Positions 1 to 5,482 of a DNA stretch of 9,994 bases are shown here, in pieces. Position numbers and translations under genes: made by a program. The notes under the pieces were generated by a model. The model saw nothing but the letters and a program-made list of their open reading frames with translations. It was not told where the DNA came from and did not search any database. This DNA comes from JANNGZ01 sp031404155 (GTDB taxonomy: Bacteria; Pseudomonadota; Gammaproteobacteria; Burkholderiales; Burkholderiaceae_C): assembly GCA_031404155.1 (NCBI GenBank), contig JANNGZ010000233.1:1-9994 (forward strand), given 5' to 3'. Position 1 is the first letter of the stretch; each line of letters opens with the position of its first letter.

Positions 1-185
1 TGCAAGGCCGTCTTCACGCCCTTGATGACCAGCGTGTGCCCCGCGTTGTGGCCGCCCTGGAAGCGCACCACGCCTTGGGCGTGGTCGGTCAGCCAGTCGA
101 CGACCTTGCCCTTGCCTTCGTCGCCCCATTGGGTGCCGACGACGACCACGTTGTGCCCGCGCGCCGCGGCGTTTCGCTGTTGCAT
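1..185 (-). CDS. purA: Adenylosuccinate synthetase, N-terminal part (runs off left edge)
   Basis: PurA joins IMP and aspartate with GTP to make adenylosuccinate, the first committed step from IMP to AMP, in the cytoplasm. Only the first 61 codons are in the window; the family is usually about 430 residues. Visible are the GTP-binding loop GTQWGDEGKGK (residues 17-27), whose Asp22 matches the catalytic Asp13 of the E. coli enzyme, and QGGHNAGHT (43-51), whose His50 matches catalytic His41. The ATG at 183-185 is chosen because it gives a short leader before the conserved core. A GAGG lies 13 nt upstream, rather far, and a GTG directly before the ATG is an alternative start. It follows hisZ by 26 bp and is probably cotranscribed with it. 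Identity is secure; only the exact start is open. Confidence 0.96.
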   Translation of the reverse strand, partial: MQQRNAAARGHNVVVVGTQWGDEGKGKVVDWLTDHAQGVVRFQGGHNAGHTLVIKGVKTAL

Positions 186-211
186 CACTTGTCGAAAACC
201 TCGATGAAAAT

Positions 212-1375
212 TCAGAGCGCGCGCAGCACCCAACGTCCGTCCACCGCCACCAGCTCGCGGTCGCAGTCGAACTCCTGTCCTTCGTGTTCGTGCCCCGGGA
301 GCATGCAGACCACGGTGTCGCCGCGCTCGCGCAGGGCGCGCACCGCGTCGCGAAGGCTCGGCTCCTCACCCCAGGGCGCCCGGACGGCCGGGCTCGGCGG
401 CATGCCGTTCGCATGCGCCACTAAGGTCTTGAGGTCGAGGCTGAAACCCACCGCCGGGCGGTTGCGGCCGAACACTGCGCCCACCTCGTCGTAGCGCCCG
501 CCGCGCACCAGCGCGTCGCTGCCGCCGCTGGCGTAGACCGCGAAGCGCGCGCCGCTGTAGTAGGCGTAGCCGCTCATGTCGGCGAGGTCGAAGCCGACCC
601 GCAGCGCAGGGTTGGTGCGTTGCACATGGCTGGCAAGCCAGGCCAGGTCGTCCAGCGCAGCGGCGATCGGGGCACGCTGGGGCAATACGCGGCGCGCGGC
701 GTCGAGCACCTCGGCGCCTCCGTAGAGCCGCGTCAACGCGAGCAGGCCGTCACGCGCGGCCAGCGGGAAGTCGTGTGCCAGTTCCGCCACCCGTGGCGCG
801 TCTTTCAGCGTCAACGCGGCGACGACATCGGTCAGGCGTTCCTCGTCGACGGCCACGCCTGCAAGCACACCGCGCACGATGCGCGCGTCACCGAGGTCGA
901 GCACTGGCTGGTCCACGCCGGCGCCGCGCAGTACGTCGAGCGCCAGCTCTAGCACTTCGAGATCCGCTTCGAGGCCCGCATGGCCGTAGACCTCGGCGCC
1001 GAACTGCAAGGGCTCGCGCGTGGCATGCAGGCCGCTCGGCCTGGTGTGCAGCACCGGCCCGCAATAACAAAGCCGCGCGACCCCCTGGCGGTTGAGCAGG
1101 TGGGCGTCGATGCGCGCCACCTGCGACGTGGTGTCGGCACGCACACCGAGCGAGCGGCCGCTGAGCTGGTCGACCAGCTTGAAGGTCTTTAGATTGAGCT
1201 CGCGGCCGGTGCCCGACAGCAGGGAATCCAGGTGCTCGAGCAGCGGCGGCATCACCAACTCGAAGCCGTAGCCGCGGGCACGGTCAAGCAGGCTGCGTCT
1301 CAACTCCTCGATGCGCCGCGCCTCGGAGGGCAGAACATCGGCAACATGCTCCGGCAACAGCCAGGCTGAGGACAT
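212..1375 (-). CDS. hisZ: ATP phosphoribosyltransferase regulatory subunit HisZ
   Basis: HisZ is a catalytically dead relative of histidyl-tRNA synthetase. It forms a complex with short-form HisG and is needed for activity and histidine feedback in the first step of histidine synthesis. At 387 aa it keeps the synthetase-like core but has lost the aminoacylation residues. Against HisS of this same window, the motif 2 Arg114 is replaced by Leu109, the Arg of the RGMDYY loop by Ser268 (in SGYAYYSG), and the motif 3 Arg314 by Thr317 (in GFSLDLKTLV). Typical HisZ stretches are LLPEHVADVLPSEARRIEEL near the N terminus and TRPSGLHATREPLQFGAE (111-128). The C-terminal anticodon-binding domain of HisS is shortened. 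The ATG start has no clear Shine-Dalgarno sequence. It sits between the DUF2065 gene (85 bp upstream) and purA (26 bp downstream). It implies a short HisG elsewhere in the genome. Confidence 0.95.
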   Translation of the reverse strand: MSSAWLLPEHVADVLPSEARRIEELRRSLLDRARGYGFELVMPPLLEHLDSLLSGTGRELNLKTFKLVDQLSGRSLGVRADTTSQVARIDAHLLNRQGVARLCYCGPVLHTRPSGLHATREPLQFGAEVYGHAGLEADLEVLELALDVLRGAGVDQPVLDLGDARIVRGVLAGVAVDEERLTDVVAALTLKDAPRVAELAHDFPLAARDGLLALTRLYGGAEVLDAARRVLPQRAPIAAALDDLAWLASHVQRTNPALRVGFDLADMSGYAYYSGARFAVYASGGSDALVRGGRYDEVGAVFGRNRPAVGFSLDLKTLVAHANGMPPSPAVRAPWGEEPSLRDAVRALRERGDTVVCMLPGHEHEGQEFDCDRELVAVDGRWVLRAL

Positions 1376-1402
1376 GAAAAGCGCGCGGGGGTTAAAAGCG
1401 GC

Positions 1403-1408
1403 ATTGTA
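1403..1408 (-). promoter_or_regulatory. Possible -10 element upstream of hisZ
   Basis: On the minus strand TACAAT matches the sigma-70 -10 consensus at five of six positions. It lies in the 85-bp gap before hisZ and would start a transcript about 20 nt ahead of the ATG. No convincing -35 hexamer is present at 16-18 bp, and there is no TG extension, so this is weak evidence for an internal promoter. Confidence 0.25.
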
Positions 1409-1414
1409 CCGGCG

Positions 1415-1430
1415 GGCTCCATTCGGAGCC
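1415..1430 (-). repeat. Small inverted repeat in the DUF2065-hisZ gap
   Basis: A perfect 6-bp inverted repeat reads GGCTCC GAAT GGAGCC on the minus strand, with a 4-nt loop. It lies between the end of the DUF2065 gene and the TACAAT hexamer before hisZ, where a -35 element would otherwise be. No T-run follows it, so it is not a standard intrinsic terminator. It may be an operator, an mRNA-stabilising hairpin, or chance in G+C-rich DNA. Confidence 0.35.
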
Positions 1431-1460
1431 GCAGGGCCGAAGCCGCGCGTCGCCGTGAAC

Positions 1461-1646
1461 TCAGCGCCAAATGACGAGCAGGAGAACGCCGATCAGCATG
1501 CTGGTCAGGCCGAAAAACCGGATCTGCCCGTCGCTGAGCTTGGTCACCTGCTCGAACATCCGCCGCCAGGTGCCTGGGCTGAAAAACGGCAACAGGCCTT
1601 CGATGACCAGCATCAGCGCCAACGCGCCGAGCAACAGCTCCGCCAC
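1461..1646 (-). CDS. yjeT: DUF2065 (YjeT-like) small inner-membrane protein
   Basis: This 61-aa protein belongs to the DUF2065/YjeT family, whose function is not established. It has two hydrophobic helices, at about residues 3-21 and 44-60, joined by a short loop with the family-typical LLPFFSPGTWRRMFEQVTKL stretch (18-37) and then LSDGQIRFFGL. The codon at 1644-1646 is GTG, so the start is GTG; there is no clear Shine-Dalgarno sequence. It begins 12 bp after hflC, so translational coupling to hflC is likely. The family sits beside hflC in E. coli and many other proteobacteria. That suggests a link to the HflKC/FtsH membrane complex or simply a conserved operon position, which is inference only. 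The call is firm for the family and open for the role. Confidence 0.88.
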   Translation of the reverse strand: MAELLLGALALMLVIEGLLPFFSPGTWRRMFEQVTKLSDGQIRFFGLTSMLIGVLLLVIWR

Positions 1647-1658
1647 GGCCGCGGGCTG

Positions 1659-2561
1659 CTACTTGCTCTTCGAAGCCGGCGCTGCATTGGCCGCCGGCCC
1701 GCCGCCACGCAGCGTCTTGAAGAACTCGCTGCTCGGGTCGAGCACCATCACGTCGCTGCGGCTGCGGAAGGTGGCCCGGTAGGCCTCCAGGCTGCGGTAG
1801 AACTGCGCAAACTGCGGGTCGCGGCCGAAGGCGTCGGCATACAGCGCCGACGATTTGGCGTCGCCCTCACCCTTGACCTTCTGCGCGTCGCGGTAAGCCT
1901 CGGCGACGATCACCTCACGCTGGCGGTCGGCGTCGGCGCGGATCTTCTCGCCTTCGGCCGCACCCTTGGAGCGCAACTCGTTGGCCACCTGCTGGCGTTC
2001 GGATTGCATGCGGCGGTAAACCGAGTCGGTGATGTCGGCCACGAAATCCACACGCTTAATGCGCACGTCAACGATCTCGATGCCGAACGCCGTGGCCTCG
2101 GCGGCCAGTCGGTTGCGAACCTCCTGCGTGACCTGCTCACGTTCGGTGGCCAGGACGCCGGTGACCGTGCGACGTGTCACCACCTCGTTGAACGCGGCCT
2201 GCACCACCGGCGCCAGGCGGTTCTCCAGGTTGCGCAGGTCAACACCGTTGATCTGGATGAACTTCTTCGGGTCGATCACGCGCCACTTGGCCAGCCAGTC
2301 GATGACCAGGCTTTTCTTTTCGGCGGTGAAGATCGGGCGGGTTTCCGGGCTGTCCAGGGTCTGGATGCGCTTGTCGAGGAAGACCACGTTCTGGAACGGC
2401 GGCGGCAGCTTCCACTTCAGGCCGGGTTCCGCAATCACGTCCTTGATTTCACCCAGGGAGTACACCACCGCCACCTGGCGCTGGTCGACTATGAAGAGGG
2501 TGGAGGAGACGAGCATCAGCACGATGAGCGCGCTGGCAATGATGAGTCCGATACGGTTCAT
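1659..2561 (-). CDS. hflC: HflC, SPFH-domain subunit of the HflKC complex
   Basis: HflC pairs with HflK in a large membrane-anchored cage that surrounds the FtsH protease and limits its access to membrane substrates. The protein is 300 aa from the chosen start. One N-terminal membrane segment (about 4-25) is followed by an SPFH/band-7 domain starting at VDQRQVAVVYSLGEI (25-39). A charged, coiled-coil-prone stretch (about 185-235, RRMQSERQQVANELRSKGAAEGEKIRADADR and on) and the family sequence SLEAYRATF (257-265) follow. The ATG at 2559-2561 is preferred: GGAAG lies 6 nt upstream and the protein then opens MNRIGLIIAS as the family does. A longer reading from 2624 would add 21 unlikely residues overlapping the end of hflK. 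The gap to hflK is 13 bp. Membrane topology puts most of the protein in the periplasm. Confidence 0.96.
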   Translation of the reverse strand: MNRIGLIIASALIVLMLVSSTLFIVDQRQVAVVYSLGEIKDVIAEPGLKWKLPPPFQNVVFLDKRIQTLDSPETRPIFTAEKKSLVIDWLAKWRVIDPKKFIQINGVDLRNLENRLAPVVQAAFNEVVTRRTVTGVLATEREQVTQEVRNRLAAEATAFGIEIVDVRIKRVDFVADITDSVYRRMQSERQQVANELRSKGAAEGEKIRADADRQREVIVAEAYRDAQKVKGEGDAKSSALYADAFGRDPQFAQFYRSLEAYRATFRSRSDVMVLDPSSEFFKTLRGGGPAANAAPASKSK

Positions 2562-2567
2562 GGTGGG

Positions 2568-2572
2568 CTTCC
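2568..2572 (-). promoter_or_regulatory. Shine-Dalgarno sequence of hflC
   Basis: GGAAG on the minus strand sits 6 nt before the ATG at 2561. It decides the hflC start in favour of MNRIGL over the upstream in-frame start at 2624. Confidence 0.7.
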
Positions 2573-2574
2573 GA

Positions 2575-3873
2575 TCAGCGGCCGTCGCGCTCGCGTGAGC
2601 GTCCGCCGTCGCGCGAGCGAACATCCACCTGCTGCGGAGTGGTGGACTCGGCGGGTGTCGGCACGGTTACGGCGGGCGCCGCGGCCGGAGCGCCGGCCTG
2701 TTGCAGAAGCCGGTCCAGCGGCAGATACAGCAGGTTGGAGCCGTTGCGGCTGTCCACCATCACCTTGCTCACGTTGGAATACACCTGCTGCATCGTCTCG
2801 ATGTAGAGGCGGTCGCGGGTGACCGCGGGCGCCTTCTGGTACTCGCTGAGCACCGAGCGGAAACGCTGCGCATCGCCCTCGGCCTGCGCAATGATGCGGG
2901 CGCGGTAGCCCTCGGCCTCTTCCTTCAGACGCGAGGCCGAGCCCTGCGCCTTGGGGATCACATCGCTGGCGTAGGCCTGGCCTTCATTCTTGAATCGGTC
3001 GCGGTCCGCGCCGGCTTTGACCGCGTCGTTGAACGCAGCCTGCACCTGCTCGGGCACCTGCACATGCTGCACGTTGATATTGCGCACGACGATCCCGGTC
3101 TTCAAGCGGTCGAGCTGGGTCTGGATCAACTTGACCAGGTCCGCGTCGATCGCGGCACGCTGTTCGTAAAGCACCTGGTCCACCTTGCTGCGGCCCACGA
3201 TCTCGCGCACCGCCGACTCCGCGGCCTGCTCCACCGCGTCGTCGGGGTTGCGGTTCTCGAACAGGTACTCGCGTGCGTCCTTCAGGCTGTACTGCACCGT
3301 GAAGCGGATGTCGATGATGTTTTCGTCCTGGGTCAGCATCGACGAATCGCGCAGGCCAGTGGCCTGGACCACCGTGTTGCGCCCGACCTCCTTGGAGCGG
3401 AGCTGCGTCACCGGCACGGTTTCGTGGCCCTGGAACGGGTACGGGAAGCGCCACTGGATACCGGCCTGCGCGGTGTAGGCGTAGCGGCCGAAGGAGGTCA
3501 CCACCGCCTGCTGGCCTTCCTGCACGATGAACACGCCGCTGCCAAGCCAGACCAGCGCCACGACACCGGCGATCAGGCCGATGCCAATGCCGGCGCTTTT
3601 CATGTCGGGCTGAAACGAGGGCCCGCCGCGGCCGCCGTCGCCCGAGCCGTTGGGCCGCGGGCCACCGCCCTTGCCGCCGAACAGGCCGGAGAGCTTGCGG
3701 TTGAAATCGCGCCAGAGTTCGTCCAGGTCGGGAGGCCCTTCGTTGCGCCCGTTGTTGAAGGTCCGGGTGCCGACGCCGCGCAGCAGCGCCCGCGTGGCCC
3801 GGCCCGCCTCGCGCAGCCGGGGCAGGAAGCGCTCGGGCGCGTCGCTTGGGTAGGACGATGGGCGCATGGTCAT
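2575..3873 (-). CDS. hflK: HflK, SPFH-domain subunit of the HflKC complex
   Basis: HflK is the partner of HflC in the FtsH-modulating membrane complex. The protein is 432 aa. A cytoplasmic N-terminal region carries the hallmark EGPPDLDELWRDFNRKL (45-61) and a Gly-rich linker (64-84). One membrane helix (about 95-117) comes next. The SPFH domain starts near VQEGQQAVVTSFGRY (117-131) and includes LTQDENIIDIRFTVQY (180-195). A long helical section with ERQ/AEG-type repeats (about 285-345) leads to the conserved YIETMQQV (357-364). The tail is low-complexity: Ala/Pro/Thr-rich, then Arg-rich (RSRDGGRSRERDGR). The ATG overlaps the hflX stop as ATGA, with no Shine-Dalgarno sequence, suggesting coupled translation; a second ATG two codons on is possible. 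Residues 1-44 show no motif I recognise. Confidence 0.95.
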   Translation of the reverse strand: MTMRPSSYPSDAPERFLPRLREAGRATRALLRGVGTRTFNNGRNEGPPDLDELWRDFNRKLSGLFGGKGGGPRPNGSGDGGRGGPSFQPDMKSAGIGIGLIAGVVALVWLGSGVFIVQEGQQAVVTSFGRYAYTAQAGIQWRFPYPFQGHETVPVTQLRSKEVGRNTVVQATGLRDSSMLTQDENIIDIRFTVQYSLKDAREYLFENRNPDDAVEQAAESAVREIVGRSKVDQVLYEQRAAIDADLVKLIQTQLDRLKTGIVVRNINVQHVQVPEQVQAAFNDAVKAGADRDRFKNEGQAYASDVIPKAQGSASRLKEEAEGYRARIIAQAEGDAQRFRSVLSEYQKAPAVTRDRLYIETMQQVYSNVSKVMVDSRNGSNLLYLPLDRLLQQAGAPAAAPAVTVPTPAESTTPQQVDVRSRDGGRSRERDGR

Positions 3874-5147
3874 GCTTGAAGGGGTTGGGGTTGGATGGGG
3901 TCGGCGTCGCCGACATCGGGAGCAGGCCGCGTATCTTGGACCAGATGACCCGCGTTCAAGGGCGCTGCGGTGCCAGCGGCGATCTGTGCGAGTTGCTCGC
4001 GCAGCAGCGCCAGGCCAGTGCCGTCGACGGCACTGACAAACACGCGCGGCGTGACAAGGCCCGGCAGGCGCTCGATGGCGTCGAGCAGCACACGCGGCCG
4101 CCGCTCGGCCTCGATCAGGTCCAGCTTGTTGTAGACCAGCACCTGCGGCACCTGGTCCGCGCCGATCTCGACCAGCACACGCTGAACTTCCGCGATCTGT
4201 TCATCGACCAGCGGGTTGGACGCGTCGATCACGTGCAGCAGCAGGTCGGCGTCCATCGCTTCCTGCAAGGTGGCCTCGAAGGCTTCGACCAGCTTGTGCG
4301 GCAGGTCGCGCACAAAACCGACCGTATCCGACAGCGACACAGAGCCGACACCTTCGCCGAGCCACAAGGCCCGAGTGGTGGTGTCCAGCGTGGCGAAGAG
4401 TTGGTCGGCGGCGAAGCTGCGGGCCTTGGCCAGCGCATTGAACAGCGTCGACTTGCCGGCGTTGGTGTAGCCGACGATCGAGATGCTGAAGGTGCCGCGC
4501 CGCTCGCGCGCCTTGCGCTGGGTGCCACGCTGGCGCTTGACCTTCTCCAGCCGCTGCTTCACCGTCTTGATGCGCTCGCCGATCATGCGGCGGTCGAGTT
4601 CGATCTGCGCTTCGCCGGGGCCGCCGCGCAGGCCGATGCCGCCGGTCTGGCGCTCCAGGTGGCTCCAGCGCCGCACCAGGCGCGTGGCCTGGTACTGTAG
4701 GCGCGCAAGTTCCACCTGAAGCTTGCCTTCGTGGCTGCGTGCACGCGCGGCGAAGATGTCGAGGATCAACGCGGTGCGGTCGGCCACCGGCACGCCGAGG
4801 TGGCGCTCCAGGTTGCGCTGCTGCGCCGGGCTCAAGGCCTGGTCGAAGATGACGCCGTGGGCGTCATGCGCCAACACCAGCAGCTTGATCTCGTCGGCCT
4901 TGCCGCTGCCCACGAAAAGCGCCGCATCGGGCGCCTTGCGCCGGGCGATCAGGCGCGCCACCGGCACGTCGCCCGCCGACTCGGCCAGCAGCGCCAGCTC
5001 GTCCAGGGTGGCATCGAAGGACGAGCCTGAGCCGAAGTCGACACCAACAAGCACGGCCCGCGTCAGGCCGGCAGGCGAAGACGCGTCCGGAGGAGAGACG
5101 GGTGTCAAGGTGGGGTGGGCGGTCGCAGCCGAGGGCGCGCGCGTCAA
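3870..5147 (-). CDS. hflX: GTPase HflX, ribosome-splitting factor
   Basis: HflX binds 50S subunits and, with GTP, splits stalled 70S ribosomes, especially under heat stress. The protein is 425 aa. The HflX-specific N-terminal domain (about 30-205) includes VGSGKADEI (79-87) and GGIGLRGGPGEAQIELDRR (169-187). The GTPase domain follows with G1 GYTNAGKST (226-234), TLDTTTR (253-259), G3 DTVG (274-277), G4 NKLD (340-343) and G5 SAVDGTG (372-378), so it should be active. The frame opens at a TTG (5145-5147) that overlaps the hfq stop as TTGA. A GAGG lies 4 nt upstream, inside the last hfq codons. No in-frame ATG lies before the conserved TRAVLVGVDFG (29-39). The first 28 or so and last 30 residues look unconserved. 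Sits between hfq and hflK as in E. coli, with 4-bp overlaps on both sides. Confidence 0.95.
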   Translation of the reverse strand: MTRAPSAATAHPTLTPVSPPDASSPAGLTRAVLVGVDFGSGSSFDATLDELALLAESAGDVPVARLIARRKAPDAALFVGSGKADEIKLLVLAHDAHGVIFDQALSPAQQRNLERHLGVPVADRTALILDIFAARARSHEGKLQVELARLQYQATRLVRRWSHLERQTGGIGLRGGPGEAQIELDRRMIGERIKTVKQRLEKVKRQRGTQRKARERRGTFSISIVGYTNAGKSTLFNALAKARSFAADQLFATLDTTTRALWLGEGVGSVSLSDTVGFVRDLPHKLVEAFEATLQEAMDADLLLHVIDASNPLVDEQIAEVQRVLVEIGADQVPQVLVYNKLDLIEAERRPRVLLDAIERLPGLVTPRVFVSAVDGTGLALLREQLAQIAAGTAAPLNAGHLVQDTRPAPDVGDADPIQPQPLQA

Positions 5148-5386
5148 GCGACCTCGCCCGGCTCCTGCGCGTGGAAGTTCACCGCGCGGCCCGGCACCAC
5201 GGTGGAGATGGCGTGTTTGTAGACCATCTGCGTGACCGTGTTGCGAAGCAGGACGACGTACTGGTCGAAGGACTCGATCTGGCCTTGCAGCTTGATGCCG
5301 TTGACCAGGTAGATCGACACCGGCACATGCTCCTTGCGCAGGAGGTTCAGGAACGGGTCTTGTAAAAGCTGCCCTTTATTGCTCAC
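5144..5386 (-). CDS. hfq: RNA chaperone Hfq
   Basis: Hfq is the hexameric Sm-like chaperone that pairs small RNAs with mRNAs. From the chosen start it is 80 aa: MSNKGQLLQDPFLNLLRKEH and on, with Sm1 in IYLVNGIKLQGQIESFDQYV (25-44) and Sm2 in YKHAISTVVP (56-65). Proximal-face U-binding residues Q9, D10 and K57-H58 and the distal-face Y26 are intact. The rim reads RKEH (17-20) where E. coli has RRER. The start is GTG at 5384-5386, with GGAG 6 nt upstream. A longer frame from another GTG at 5422 would add 12 residues with no family support, and there is no in-frame ATG. The C-terminal tail is short (about 15 residues past the Sm core) compared with about 35 in E. coli. It lies 96 bp after der and overlaps hflX by 4 bp. 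Confidence 0.97.
   Translation of the reverse strand: MSNKGQLLQDPFLNLLRKEHVPVSIYLVNGIKLQGQIESFDQYVVLLRNTVTQMVYKHAISTVVPGRAVNFHAQEPGEVA
5152..5155 (-). promoter_or_regulatory. Shine-Dalgarno-like GAGG for the TTG start of hflX
   Basis: GAGG on the minus strand lies 4 nt before the TTG at 5147, within the last codons of hfq. It supports initiation at the TTGA overlap, although the spacing is slightly short. Confidence 0.45.
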
Positions 5387-5392
5387 GATATG

Positions 5393-5396
5393 CTCC
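5393..5396 (-). promoter_or_regulatory. Shine-Dalgarno sequence of hfq
   Basis: GGAG on the minus strand with a 6-nt spacer before the GTG at 5386. It fixes the hfq start at the MSNKGQ position rather than at the upstream GTG at 5422. Confidence 0.75.
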
Positions 5397-5422
5397 GTGA
5401 TGAAAGTGTTGGTAGGCGCCAC

Positions 5423-5431
5423 GTTATCACA
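5423..5431 (-). promoter_or_regulatory. Possible extended -10 promoter of hfq
   Basis: The minus strand reads TGT then GATAAC in the 96-bp der-hfq gap. This fits an extended -10 (TGn plus a hexamer matching TATAAT at four of six positions). A start about 7 nt downstream would leave a leader of roughly 30 nt before the hfq GTG, including its Shine-Dalgarno sequence. No -35 hexamer is evident at 17 bp. An hfq-proximal promoter would be reasonable because E. coli hfq also has its own promoters, but the match is weak. Confidence 0.3.
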
Positions 5432-5482
5432 GCGGGTGCCGCGGCCGCAGGGTGGACCCCAGCCCGCGCGGCGAGTTCCGCA

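Noticed and set aside
2562..2624. Longer hflC starting at 2624
   Set aside because: It would add 21 residues unlike the family, overlap hflK by 50 bp and ignore the GGAAG in front of the ATG at 2561.
1311..2822. 503-codon open frame on the plus strand across hisZ, the DUF2065 gene, hflC and the end of hflK
   Set aside because: It lies antisense to well-identified genes. Its translation is His/Arg/Val/Leu-rich with no recognisable domain, as expected of an antisense frame in G+C-rich DNA.
2701..3879. 392-codon open frame on the plus strand over hflK
   Set aside because: Antisense shadow of hflK with low-complexity composition and no domain.
3846..4700. 284-codon open frame on the plus strand over hflX
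   Set aside because: Antisense to a clear HflX GTPase; Gln/His/Asp-rich composition typical of such shadows.
5387..5422. Longer Hfq starting at the GTG at 5422
   Set aside because: The added 12 residues have no family support, and the GTG at 5386 has a well-spaced GGAG.
5437..5449. G+C-rich palindromic block around GCGGCCGC in the der-hfq gap as a terminator
   Set aside because: The arms do not extend into a stable hairpin with a loop, and no T-run follows on the sense strand.
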